DNA of 64,000 nucleotides from Plectosphaerella cucumerina (GCA_020746995.1 JAGPXD010000001.1:2604001-2668000); one strand, 5' to 3'; shown: positions 10,548 through 21,000, counted from the first letter of the stretch. Program-made: numbers and translations. The notes: a model not told the origin generated them from the letters alone.

Positions 10548-11255
10548 TCACACGGCAGCCGCCGAGGTCTCCATCTCCGTTGCCGATTCCGACTCCGTCT
10601 CCGAATTTGTCTCCGTCTCCGAATTCGATTCTGTCTCCATCTCCATCTCCGAGTCTGTCTCCATCTCCGAGTCTGTCTCCATCTCCGAGTCTGTCTCCGC
10701 CTCCGAGTCTGTCTCCATCTCCGACTCCGACCCCAGCCATGGATTTTGTTCGTCCAGCCAGGGGCATGGGTACTGGCGAAGCCGTAGCTCGCCACGATTG
10801 AACGCCTGCTCCCAGACTTTCAAGAGCTCCCCGGGGGTTAACTCCTTTCCTCCATGCAAGTGGCCCGGTAGGGTTGGAGGTGGGTGGAAGTGCTCGTTGA
10901 ATAAGTCCAGGTGTATCTGTTGATTCCGGAGCGTGGACTTGGCATCGTCCTTCACCCGGTGACCTCTGCATCGCTTCAGAAACCAGTCCAGAATTGAGAT
11001 GCAAAGCTTGACGCAGGCGATGTAGACAGAGCACACAAGACGGATCGTCCGATGGAGGATCAGCTCCGAGCGCAAGGCGACGAACGCGAGAATCAGGGCA
11101 GCCGTAGTAAAAGACACCTGGGGTTTCCTGCCCGGATCGAAGAAGTTGAGGCTGTAAAAGACAAAGTACGTCTCGGAGAGGCCGCAAAGGAAGACCTCCT
11201 GGCACTACCTGGTGTACCTTAGCAGATTGTAGAACCACAGTGGTGGGGGTTCCAT
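10548..11255 (-). pseudogene. Membrane-protein gene interrupted by in-frame TAG at codon 17
   Basis: From the ATG at 11255 the frame reads MEPPPLWFYNLLRYTR, then TAG (11207-11205), then continues without a break in the same frame as CQEVFLCGLSETYFVFYSLN and on to the stop at 10548 (about 235 codons). The segment VSFTTAALILAFVALRSEL is a probable membrane helix, followed by a second hydrophobic stretch (LVCSVYIACVKLCISILDWF). After it come a soluble region with LLKVWEQAFNRGELRLRQYP and an acidic Ser/Glu/Met/Thr repeat tail. No ATG exists downstream of the TAG until the acidic tail, and I found no splice pair that removes the TAG and keeps frame. The simplest reading is a nonsense mutation, perhaps TGG to TAG. 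A sequencing error or a distant upstream start exon are the alternatives. The function is not recognised. Confidence 0.6.
10631..10726. repeat. 18-base tandem repeat inside the acidic tail
   Basis: Units of CTGTCTCCATCTCCGAGT (plus strand) start at 10631 (24 bases long), 10655, 10673, 10691 and 10709, flanked by looser CTCCG-type hexamers from about 10567. On the minus strand the repeat reads Ser-Glu-Met-Glu-Thr-Asp in the frame of the broken membrane gene. The unit length is a multiple of three, so copy changes do not shift frame. Confidence 0.9.
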
Positions 11256-11841
11256 GGGAGTCGTGGAGGGTGTGCTGAGAGCAACTGCCAACTGGTGGTG
11301 AATGAGTGGCAGGTTCCGATAGAATAGCGTTTGGGTGTTGTTCGCAGAGAATACTGTCGAGTAGGGTAGCTCAAGGTGTGTTGACGATGTTGGTGTTGTT
11401 GATGTTGTGCAAAACACTGAACGATGCGTGGAAACGCGCCTAGATTTGGAGTTGGGCGTTGTGAATGCTCGGGCAGTGTGCACCTTCCGAGCCTAGAAGA
11501 CCTCTGAAAGTAGAAGTGGCAGAAATGATCCACTCTGGGCTGTGTGTGATGAGGTGGAAGGTGTTGCCAGGCCAAGTGGGAGAAGGAAGGTGCTTGGCCA
11601 AGTGTGCACATCGCACCTGCCGCGTCCGCGTCGCGGAAGGAACCAGCACTGCACTGAAAACAACACCAAAAAAGCTGCTCCGCGTCCGAGTCCCAACCTC
11701 GCCCTGGACAACAACATCGACACAACTCAGCAAACCCGAGGCTGCCCGGACGCTCGCATCGCACACCTACAACACTGTCACTCGGCGGGCTCGGCGGCCA
11801 GTGTCATCGAATCGTGTTCAGCTATGCTCGCTTTTACTCAC
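11256..11841. other. Gene-free region downstream of the acyltransferase
   Basis: This stretch lies between the stop of the acyltransferase (11842) and the start of the broken membrane gene, both on the minus strand. It should carry the acyltransferase 3' untranslated region and the promoter of the membrane gene. No supported coding sequence or repeat is seen. Confidence 0.5.
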
Positions 11842-13632
11842 TTATACGCTCAACCCCAGTCCTTCCCTGACGGCGCGCCAGCAGTCGTTCAAGAAGACCT
11901 GGACCTCGGCCTCGTCGTGCCATGCGTCGTTGTACGCGGCGCTCAGCTCCAGCCGGCCCCTGAAGGTGCCCAGGAAGACGCCCAGGCCAGTGCCCAGCTC
12001 CTCGCCCGTCACCCACGGGCTGTACACGCGGAACGGACCCTGCTCGGGGCGGATGATGCCGTCTATCAGGCCCATGCTGGATATGGAGACATTGGGTGCG
12101 GCGTTGGGCGCCGGGATGGTAGGCGGTCGCCCATCGTCGCGCGGGAACCATGCCGGCGTGCGCTCAGCCCACGAGGCTGGCGAGAAGTGGATGTGCTCTT
12201 TGTCGTCGCGGATGCCGCGGTAGAAGTTGCGCATGTGCACCAGGATGGCCCGGAACTCTTCGTTGCGCTCGGCGAGCTCAATGTCTCTGTTGACGTGCGG
12301 CACCGTCAGGTCGACCGAGAGGCTCTTGGCCGGCACCGAGTGGTACACGGCGGCGGCGTGCTGAGTCTGCTGCGGTGCGCCCGACGGCACGGAGCATCGG
12401 TAGATGGCGGCGGCATGTTGTGAGGTGCCAAAGGAGCACTGCGGCCGCTCATTGGCGAGGATGTAGCTGACATACCTCACCTTGCGCTGCTTGGGTGTCC
12501 GCTGTTGCCGATCCCGGATGGCCAGGGCGATGGCTGCATGGAAGGCGTGTGTCACGGTCGCCTGCACCCGCTTGCAAGCCTGGAGAACGGCCTGAGTTTG
12601 GTATTCAGTGAGCTCGACGGCCACGCGCTGATGCCGGCCGGGGACGAGGGCGCCGGCGCGGTAGGGTACGGTGGCGATCTCGACGCCCGTCTTGACGGCC
12701 GTGTTCTGGGCGGCGAGCTCCGAGAGCCTGATCCGCTGCTGGGCCGACAGGGTGGGCGAGATGCTGGCGGCGACACGCAGCGGGGCGCTAAGACGCTGAA
12801 CTTCTGAACCGAAGACCGGCGGGGCGTAAAAGTTCTGCATCTTGAAGGGATTCACGGCATTGGCGATGAGGCTGTTGAGCAGATGCAGGGTGCCGACGCC
12901 GTCAATGATGTCGTGGGGGGCACGGAGGACGAGGTCACGACGGACCTGATGCGGCGTGAGATGCGGCGGCTTGACGACGAAGAGGGTGGCGAGAGCAGGG
13001 GCTGGAGGGTCAGAGTTGGCAAACTGGGCGCCGGTTTGGCCGTTGTCGAGGATGCGGAAGGTCTGGTCGAGCCAGAAGCGTTGCGAGGCGTCGCCGTTGA
13101 AGGTCTCGTACACCTTGCGCAGGCGGCCCTGACTCCAGTCCCAGATGACCTGGGAGGCGATGGTCGGGCAGTCGAACCGCATCTTGAGCCAGGCATGGCG
13201 GAGGGCCGAGTCGATGCGGGCTGACGTCTCCTCGGGGCTGCTGTCGGCGGCGACATCGATGGCCAAAGAGACGTGGCCGGTGACGGCGAAGAACATGCGA
13301 CCGGAGCCTTCATAGGCACGGATGAGGTGGCTGTAAAACCGCTCTGCCTCGTCGATGTCGCGCTCCCAAACGCCCGGCCTGGTCTCACGCCATGCGAAGC
13401 CGTCGTACGAGGGATCCTCCATGGCAGCGGCGGCGGCGGGAGGGCCTGCAGCTTGCTGCTGCTGCTGCTGCTGCTGGCTACTACCGAGATCCCTCCTCGA
13501 GGGGGGAAGCGCCGGGGGAGGGGGCGGCGCGAAGTGTATGCGGTGAGTGAGTGAGTATGAGTAGTCGGGAGGAGCCGCTGTGAGAGCGACGGCCGACGAG
13601 GACGACGACGTGTTCATGGGTTGGAACGACAT
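11842..13632 (-). CDS. HxxxD-motif acyltransferase, Tri3-like
   Basis: Intron-less gene of 596 residues from the ATG at 13632. The first 70 residues are low complexity (Ser, Pro, Ala and a run of eight Gln). From about residue 71 the fold begins (MEDPSYDGFAWRETRPGVWE). The catalytic signature is APHDIIDGVGTLHLLNSL, with His240 and Asp244 as the HxxxD pair and Gly245. The overall order fits fungal acetyltransferases related to the 15-O-acetyltransferase Tri3, within the wider CoA-dependent acyltransferase and condensation-domain superfamily. Such enzymes move an acyl group from CoA to a hydroxyl. No other trichothecene or secondary-metabolism gene is nearby, so the substrate is unknown and the Tri3 name denotes similarity only. 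A start at the internal ATG (13422) would drop the Gln-rich prefix and is possible. The last segment, EELGTGLGVFLGTFRGRLEL, resembles the DFGWG-side strand region of the superfamily. Confidence 0.78.
   Translation of the reverse strand: MSFQPMNTSSSSSAVALTAAPPDYSYSLTHRIHFAPPPPPALPPSRRDLGSSQQQQQQQQAAGPPAAAAAMEDPSYDGFAWRETRPGVWERDIDEAERFYSHLIRAYEGSGRMFFAVTGHVSLAIDVAADSSPEETSARIDSALRHAWLKMRFDCPTIASQVIWDWSQGRLRKVYETFNGDASQRFWLDQTFRILDNGQTGAQFANSDPPAPALATLFVVKPPHLTPHQVRRDLVLRAPHDIIDGVGTLHLLNSLIANAVNPFKMQNFYAPPVFGSEVQRLSAPLRVAASISPTLSAQQRIRLSELAAQNTAVKTGVEIATVPYRAGALVPGRHQRVAVELTEYQTQAVLQACKRVQATVTHAFHAAIALAIRDRQQRTPKQRKVRYVSYILANERPQCSFGTSQHAAAIYRCSVPSGAPQQTQHAAAVYHSVPAKSLSVDLTVPHVNRDIELAERNEEFRAILVHMRNFYRGIRDDKEHIHFSPASWAERTPAWFPRDDGRPPTIPAPNAAPNVSISSMGLIDGIIRPEQGPFRVYSPWVTGEELGTGLGVFLGTFRGRLELSAAYNDAWHDEAEVQVFLNDCWRAVREGLGLSV
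13455..13476. repeat. CTG/CAG trinucleotide run encoding polyglutamine
   Basis: A run of seven CTG triplets on the plus strand encodes the eight-Gln tract at the N-terminus of the acyltransferase. If translation begins at 13422 instead of 13632, this run is leader rather than coding sequence. Confidence 0.9.
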
Positions 13633-14945
13633 GCGCCGGAGCGGGGGCGGGCAAGGCAAGGCAAGGCACGGAGAGAGCGCTGCCTCGGATGCGTCCCCGA
13701 AGGTTGAGCGCAGGAGAGTAAGCGAGGAGGAGGGAGGGGGCGACGGCGCGGCCGGGGTCGATTTGAGCGAGCGGGCGGGCGCACCAAGGCTGGCTGTCAG
13801 TGTCTGTTTGTCGACTGCGACAGCGGCAGCTAGCAGTGAGCCGGGCAGTGCTTGGGCGAGGCGGGCGAGAGGGCGGGCACTGGCAGGCAGGCCAGGGGCA
13901 GGCAACGTCAAGTACTGTGCTCGGTTTTGCTTCTCACCGAAGGATCGTGCGTCTGTTCGGCGACTTCGTTTTCTCTTCTGGCAATGTGTTCGAGGGGCAG
14001 AGGACTTGGAGAAGGGGGCAAACCGAAGGCCAAGGGTTTGCTGCCTCCGGCGCAACCCGCTGATTGGGGGCTTGCGGCCGGTTGTTCGTCAATCAACGCT
14101 TCCGGGTCATGTGGTCAAGAGTCGCCGGGGCGCCGGGCCGCGGCGTCCGTTCATTCAGGGGCTCCCTTTCCGAAGTTTCTCCTCCACTCAGAGCCGGCGG
14201 CTGGATTACTCCAAGCCTTTGCAGACGGGCTCTGGGGCATGGATTTTTTACAAGCGATTATCCGCTGCCGGGGCGCGTCGTGAGCCTCTGTCGGGTCGTC
14301 CATGTCTCCTCCTGGTTTCCCAGGGGGGTATCCTCGACCTTCGGAGCCTCACCGCGGGCGACAGGAACAGGAACAGCGCCGTCTCGTGGGCCACGAGGTA
14401 CACTCGACTAGCCTATCAAGGCCGGAGGGGGCCCGCCACTCCGCACCCTCCCAGCACGGCCTAGATCCCCCTGAGGGGATCCCGAGACTCCGATGGCGCG
14501 GGCCGTTACCCCCCACCGTGGTACATGTAGTATCGGACGAACAAGTTCAAACTTCAGAATGAGTTATCGAGACACATGTCAGGCGATAATAACATTGGCA
14601 CGGCGGTCTGGAACACGAAAATTACTTGCATATCTCATCGGGGATTAAACCTGCTGCAAGGGTATTTCCAGGTCTTGGGAGCCCGGTCGTTCTAGAAGGG
14701 TCCTTCTGTCTCTCGGCCAATCTGTAGGGTCTTTCTTGCTCGGTAGTGTACAGATCCTGGTGTCGAGGAAACCTCATGTTTCCGCTGAGATGACTTCTAA
14801 GCACATACGACCATAGCCACGAGAGAACACGGGATCCCGTCCGCTCTCCCCTAGTTAAACTCGTGAGCGCCGGATCAGTAGTTGGGTCGGTGACGACCAG
14901 CGAATCCCCGGTGTTGTATGTTTTTTTGTTTAGTCGTGAAGTGGT
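13633..14945. other. Promoter region of acyltransferase and spacer
   Basis: The 1.3 kb upstream of the acyltransferase is very GC-rich near the gene. The minus frame stays open above the ATG to about 14055 but without any ATG, so I treat it as leader. Nothing else is supported here. Confidence 0.5.
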
Positions 14946-15203
14946 TCAGACTAGGTAGCCGCCGTAGGCTGCGACTGTTGCGTTTTTGAGGCGGTTGCGG
15001 TTATAGTTGTTGAACCTGGATTTTGTCAGTCCGCCAAGATCGAGGCATGGCTGAATTGGGTGCTCTCACTTGGGCTTCGGCGTTGGTGTTGACGTGGGCA
15101 TAGCCGACGACTTGGCTGCCGGAGTGGTGCTGGCTGGTCGCGGCTTTGAATCGTCAGAGACACCGACTTGGATTTCTTTGTTGTAAGAGCTTGAGAAGCA
15201 CAT
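14946..15203 (-). CDS. Small two-exon protein of 67 residues, unknown function
   Basis: The ATG at 15203 opens MCFSSSYNKEIQVGVSDDSK, continues through a Pro/Ser/Thr-rich stretch (PRPASTTPAAKSSAMPTSTP), and reaches a GTGAGA donor at 15069. A 54-base intron (15016-15069) has a textbook CTGAC branch sequence and a CAG acceptor. Exon 2 then reads FNNYNRNRLKNATVAAYGGY before the last two residues and stop. Exon lengths of 134 and 70 add to 68 codons. The layout, with a Cys near the start, a disordered Pro/Ser/Thr middle and a conserved-looking C-terminal amphipathic or Gly-rich segment, resembles small uncharacterised fungal proteins, but I cannot name it. There is no signal peptide. Confidence comes mainly from the clean intron. 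Confidence 0.6.
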
Positions 15204-16359
15204 GGTAGAGATAACTGCGGTGATTGCCCTTGGCTGCCCGGGTTAGAATACAGGAAACTCATCAAGTTTTATACCGCCCAGCATCGCCAATCCATCAAGA
15301 GATGCGAGGTCTCGAGGCTGATCTCGGGGCGTTCGGTAAGAACCCTGTGGTCGGGCGGAGTCCAGAACGTGCGTCGTACAGAGAAGGCTTCTACATCGCT
15401 TCGACTGGTAGAGGGCGGAGCACGATGGGTGTCTGTCTCCCGTCCCTGGCTGTCCGTTGGGGCGGTGCTGCAGGGGATGCTACTGTCCCTAAATCGTGGC
15501 GTCTCGCCTTGTGACGAAGCTGCGTCGGGCGAGGGGGGCATCACCACAGACGGGCGGAGGGCCATACAGGCGCTGTGGCATCGTGGTCGTCTCTTTCCCG
15601 TACACCCCGACTTCGCGAACTTGAAGACTCGAAGAGCGACCTGGTGACACGCCCACGAACCTGATGTCCCCAGGCCCCTGTCGCCCTGCCCTGCCCCGAG
15701 CAAATGCCCGTGATTGGCCTCCGGGGCTGTCACACCGAGATTTGGGGAATTCACCGGGAGAACGGCACCCTCAGGAGGGGAAATGCAACCCAGGCCGGGG
15801 CCCTCTCGTCCGCTTTCCATGTTGAGACTCGCCTACGATACCAGATCAAGACACCCATCACATGTTAGCCCAGCGCGATCCCATCACTCAATACCACAGC
15901 AGAGATAGTCTACAGTCGTCAAGTCGTTATATCCCGTCCAGTGTCTACATCCGAATGATACGGCCCGTCCGGCTATTGTATACACAATGAGCAATAGAGA
16001 CAGAGGCCCGGTCCGTTCCTGACAGACGGGGTCTGAAGGAGAAGCAAACACTGCTCCCGATATAGTGTGCTGGGTTGCCCCCTATTTCCTTCGCCCATGA
16101 TTTGCCGTGATATTTGAAGGAAGATGATGAAAGAAAACTCCGAGAAAAATCCACGCATACCGCGCCGAACAAGATCGTAGTCTGTCGATATTTGATGATT
16201 CCAAATCCGAGGAAAATAATTGAAAAAGCGAAGAAACAGAAACACGCCCGCGCTCAGGTGAGCGTGGCCAACATCGCCCTCATCAGAGCAGGAGGTGGAC
16301 CTGTACCGACACGATCGTCAGCAAGGGTCCATGCCGAGGAACGAATGGCGCGCACCTCG
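15204..16359. other. Gene-free spacer
   Basis: This is the promoter side of the 67-residue gene and the 3' side of the DUF8035 gene. The right half is AT-richer, consistent with an untranslated region. No coding frame with a motif or splice structure is seen. Confidence 0.5.
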
Positions 16360-18051
16360 TCAGTAGTACTTTGGTACGCTAATGGCCATCCTACCTTTCT
16401 TGTCCTTTTCAATCCTCAGCCCGCGGTGGCCTTCCTCGACCTTTTCGACGCGCTCCTCGAAGAGGACGAGGGCGCCGTCGCTGGTGCGCTCGGCGTGGAC
16501 GATGTCGCGGTCGCCGCGGCGGCTCGAGTGGCGCTTGGAGATGCGTGTGTCGCGCAGCTCGGCCTCGAGGGCCTTGATCTCGGCGCGGATCTCGCGGCGG
16601 CTCTGGCGCGGCTGGCTGACCGAGCGGTGGCGCGCGACGGCCAGGGGCCCGATATCGACCTCATTGGAGTACTTTTCGTAGTAGACTGGCGCGCCGTGTG
16701 TTGTGGCCGAGCTCACCGAGCGAGAGGGCGAGACGTCCCGGATGACTGTCTCCCTGACGACCTCGGTGGTCTGGACAGGCGCAGGAGGCGGTGGGGGCGG
16801 CGCCTCGACGACAACGGGAGCAGGGGCCGTAGCGGGAGCAACGACGACGGGCGGAGGTGCTGGCTGCGGGGGCGGGGCGACAACGACAGGAGCCGGAGCT
16901 GGAGCGGCGACAGGTGGCGGGGGAAGTGTGTAAATCTCCTCACGGCGCTCTTCGACGATGTTGCCGGCGACCGACCGAGCTGCCACCAGCTCAAGCGAGC
17001 CTACGATTTCAAAGTCAGTATGAAACAGGGCGCAGGGGCAGCGGGGAAACTCACTCTTCTTGAACTCCTCGCTCAGCTTGAGCAGCTCGTCAATGTTATC
17101 CTGGCCAAGAGCCTTGAGGACGATGACAGTGTTGCCCTCCTCGGTATAGGGGTACCCAAGCTCAATGAGGGCGCGCTTCTCGACGAGACGGGCGGGGATG
17201 CGAGTCTTTCCCTTCTTGGGGTACTCGTTGCGGATGGCGGTGCCGCCGCTGGCGTCCGAAGTACGGCTGGAGACGCTGGAGGAGCGCGAGCTGCTGCGGT
17301 GCGAGTATGTGCGGGTGGTCCTCGAGTCGCGGCTGCGGTCGCGGTCCCTCCTTCGGCGGCTGGAGCGGTAGACTTCACGCTCGCGGACACGGTCGGGCAT
17401 GCCCCTGAACTCCTCGTCACCATAGTAGCCGGGCTCAGCGATCTGAATCTCGTCGTAGCGCTGCTGCAGGGGAGGGGGCTGAGGAGGCAGCGGGCCAGCC
17501 GAGGGCAGCTGCCTCGATCTCGGCAGGGGAATGGGAACGTAGGCAGGGGCGCGGTAGTCTTCTCGCTCCCTCCGGAAGTCCTCACGGCGGGCGGGAGGAC
17601 CGTATTCCTCGCGGCGCTGGTCCCGGTCGAGGAAGTGCAGGGGAGGGCGGCGGTCGAAAGTGTCGAGGGACGATTGCCTCCTCAGCATGGTAGGGCGACG
17701 GGGCGGTGAGGGGCTTCGGTACTCGCGCTCCCTGTCGACGTAGACTCGCCTCTCGACCTCACGCTCCCGCTCAGGCATGGGCCTGACGAAACGAGGGTCG
17801 TCCCGTTCTTCGTAGTACCGGCGGTCGCGGACAAATTCGTCATCGCGGCCACCGCCGCCGCGGTAACCCCCACGGTCGTACCGCTCGTCCGAGTGCTCGC
17901 GGTAGCGTCTGGATGGCGGCGGTGCCTGAGAGGGCGCCTGTGAGTAGTATTCATCGCGGTCGTCGAACCTCGTAGCCCGGTCGTCGTCACGGTAGCGCTC
18001 GCGCTCCCTCTCGTAGGGGGGGTAGCGGTCCTGTTCCCAGCGGCTTGCCAT
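16360..18051 (-). CDS. DUF8035 domain, Arg/Asp/Glu-rich low-complexity protein
   Basis: The frame from the ATG at 18051 is open for 563 codons. It contains a 54-base in-frame intron (17001-17054, GTGAGT donor, ACTGAC branch, TAG acceptor), so the spliced protein is 545 residues. Residues 1-270 are a disordered, strongly charged region rich in Arg, Tyr and Asp (MASRWEQDRYPPYERERERY at the start) with an RS-like tract near DRDRSRDSRTTRTYSHRSSS. A compact conserved domain follows at about 275-335 (YPKKGKTRIPARLVEKRALI), which I recognise as the fungal DUF8035 type. A Pro/Val/Ala-rich linker comes next, then a charged helical C-terminus (REIRAEIKALEAELRDTRIS) that may form a coiled coil. The RD/RS composition hints at RNA or chromatin association, but the function is not known. 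Confidence 0.85.
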   Translation of the reverse strand: MASRWEQDRYPPYERERERYRDDDRATRFDDRDEYYSQAPSQAPPPSRRYREHSDERYDRGGYRGGGGRDDEFVRDRRYYEERDDPRFVRPMPEREREVERRVYVDREREYRSPSPPRRPTMLRRQSSLDTFDRRPPLHFLDRDQRREEYGPPARREDFRREREDYRAPAYVPIPLPRSRQLPSAGPLPPQPPPLQQRYDEIQIAEPGYYGDEEFRGMPDRVREREVYRSSRRRRDRDRSRDSRTTRTYSHRSSSRSSSVSSRTSDASGGTAIRNEYPKKGKTRIPARLVEKRALIELGYPYTEEGNTVIVLKALGQDNIDELLKLSEEFKKSEFPRCPCALFHTDFEIVGSLELVAARSVAGNIVEERREEIYTLPPPPVAAPAPAPVVVAPPPQPAPPPVVVAPATAPAPVVVEAPPPPPPAPVQTTEVVRETVIRDVSPSRSVSSATTHGAPVYYEKYSNEVDIGPLAVARHRSVSQPRQSRREIRAEIKALEAELRDTRISKRHSSRRGDRDIVHAERTSDGALVLFEERVEKVEEGHRGLRIEKDKKGRMAISVPKYY

Positions 18052-21000
18052 TGCGAATGCGGTCGGCGCTGCTGCGGGGGAAGGGCAGGTGTGGTTTCGA
18101 GGAGATGCGTAAAATTAATTCGATGGAAAGGGCGATTCGAGTTTCGAGTCGGACGATCTATTTCTTTCCGTTCTTCGAGTCGCTGGCAGGAGTTTGTCGT
18201 TCGGTCGGTCTCGAGATGCCGTCCGTTTGTTGCGTTGGTGGGAGTTGAAGGGTGCTGTGTTCGGAGCGATGACGCAAATGCGCAGGAGGAGGGGGTGTAA
18301 GTGGGAATGTGGGATGAGACGTGGGACCGGACCAGAACAAGATGGAACTGAACGGGCTGGTGTGTGATTTGATTCGACGAGACACGGATGCGTCGGTGGC
18401 AGTCTGGCCTCTCAGGTTGAGCGTTGAGTGGTTCCGGGTGATATCACACGCCAGGTACGAGCCTGAGGGAGAGAGGAGCAAGGTGTGACACTTGACCCCT
18501 CCGAGTGACCAACTCTGGGCACTAAGTGGCGTGGACGGGTAGAGGCGTTGACGGTGAAGAGGGTTAAGGGTCGGAGAGGAGGCGTTGACCGCGTGCCAAC
18601 GTCTTTTCTGAAGGATACCTGGAGCAGAGGGAGAGAGAGGCGGTCGGCAGGGGGCTGGCAGGTCGGACGAAGAGGAGTTTTGTATCTCCCGTCTCTCTTG
18701 TTGGGCCTTCAAAGGACGACAGGACGGGACGGGACTTGCTTGACTTGCTAGTGAGGTAGACTTGGTAGGTGCTACTGTGACCCTCCCCAGGATGCGCGTG
18801 GTGGAAGGTGGGGGGGGCCTCAAAGCAGGCTTTTGATGACGAGGCCAGGACCAGGGAGGATTGCCGGGCTGTGCTTGGGTAAGGTCAAGCTACTCAGTGT
18901 TAGTCAATCACAGTGTTCCCCTCATCTTGTCTAACATCATGCATCACACGCCTATCGCTCGCCGCCCTCCGACCGCGACTTCGTGGTTGTCACTGATGCA
19001 AGGAGGTCCCTGTCTCCCGTCGCCGTCGCCGTCGGATCACGCCTCTCCCAGGGCCCATCCTCGTTGCTTTCTCCGCGACGACAGGCCAATCTAGCCTGTT
19101 TGGAACCCTGCCGCCGGTCCAGATGGTGCCTCTCGGGGTCCTTGGGCATCGATCGAGCCCTGACGATGGGGATCCTTCAAGGCCTGCCCGCGACGATCAG
19201 GGCGATACTGGGGGCGCATGTTGGATGGATGGGCGCCCGAGATGGGGTTCGCGAGTCGATTTTGAGTTGTCGGGAGCCGGCAGTTGTGATCTCCCATTCC
19301 TGTGCTACAAAGTCCCTTCATGCAGCAGCACCCGTCTCCTTCCCGCACCGCCCCGGAGAGTGCGCCGTGCAGAGCCGCGGGCCTCCAAGAGACCAGAGAC
19401 AGGGACGGAGAGAGAGTCAGGGCGGGGGGACGTCTTGACCGCTCAATGCCCTATGACGTCGGGCAGCAGCCTCACTCACGATCTGCCTCTGCTCTGTACC
19501 GGGCCCTCTCCCCCCATTGCCCAACCACCGTCGCTCTCTGCCAGAGACACGGGCAAGACGGGGTTGACCTGGAAGCAAGGAGGCCCAGAAGGCCTCGGAA
19601 GGACACTAGAGGCGCGTCAGGCGCCATCGCAGTCGATAATCCCATCCATCTCCACTTGGGACCGTCGAGACACCACACAACGTGCTGGGCAAGCTGGGTT
19701 TCCTGCCCAACGTGTGCCTTATAACACGAAAAGTCGCCTCCCGAGCAGGGGCATCCCTTCTTCGGTTTTGTTCAACCAATGCCAGGCTGCGAGTGTCCCG
19801 ATCTCTCTGGGCAGGCAGAGCCTTTTGCTCTTCCCCTCCCGCCAGCCGACCAGCCCCCTTGCGACCGGGCTCGGGAGCCACCGCTGTCATCGCGGGACGA
19901 TGGAACGGCGTCGTGTTTTTTTCCTGCCTCCCCGCCATGGCTGGAGCTTGTTTTTGGTTATCACGCCAGGACTCACCGCACTCAGCTCCTCTTGTCAGCC
20001 CCAATGACTCGAGGGCCACCAGTCGACAGTGACAATTGCTCCTGGCTGGGCCGCCGGTGGGCTGTCTGGCTGTATCCTCGAATGTGGTGGTACAGTGGAC
20101 GCAGCCGATTCCGAATCCGGGGCCATTGCAGTGAAGATCCCATGTGAAGCAGAGGATGATTGGTGCCGTCTAGCCAGCCAGGCTTCCAGGGAGATGGATT
20201 GCGGCGCCTTGGGTGCCAGTGGGCGAAAGGCGCGTTGTTGGGCTGTACTGTAAGTGTGAACGCGACCGGACCTGGCCTCTTTGATCACGGTCGGTCGGCG
20301 ACCGAGGCTGGGAAACATCCCACTCTGATGGGCCGGGCCAGACGGTGATAAGTAGTCCGACACGGCGACGTCTGACGTGACGAAGGATTCGCCGCAACCC
20401 TACTTTCGATGGCTCATTTCAATTGTCGATGAGAGCAGGGGCCCCGACCGGCCTGGACTGTGGGATGATGCCAAGGTGCGGCAGCTGATGTGAGCAACTC
20501 GATTTTGACGCAGCACAGCACCAGCAGAGTCACTAAATTTACACATCTGGATGCCGGCAGTATGTCTGCCTCGTCCGGGGTCAAGGGCTTGAGGCTCCCC
20601 GCAAACTCTACGAACACGTTGCCTTTGTTGCAAGTGTCAGCTCAGCCCTCTCAGCCTACCTGACGCCTAGCTTCCAGCCCGTCGAGATCTGCCCTAAAAG
20701 CCAAGCCCTGAAAAGGCTGGTGGTTGGCTTGCCTGCTTCCTCTGTCTGGGGCTCAGATGCCGTCTGCACCGATCGGCCCCGTCACCGAAACAAATCCACA
20801 ATATGCATCCCACAATCCCAGACGGGCTGCGACACGGTTCAATGCTATTTTGGAGGACGCCGCTTCGACGCCGGTTTGGGGGCCAACTCACGCCGGGCCG
20901 CCCCTTGGAAGAGTTGGGACGACGGGAGCCCACTCTCGAGTTTCTTCAGGCGACCTGACAAGTGAACAAAGGGCGGGCTGGTGGTGGCTGGTCAGCAGCG

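Noticed and set aside
13633..14055. N-terminal extension of the acyltransferase above 13632
   Set aside because: The frame is open but begins with TTG and holds no ATG; the composition is simple Ser/Pro/Ala/Arg, so it is treated as leader.
19123..20007. Plus-strand frame of 294 codons in the long spacer
   Set aside because: Low-complexity composition, no domain, no codon bias like that of neighbours, and comparable open frames on the opposite strand.
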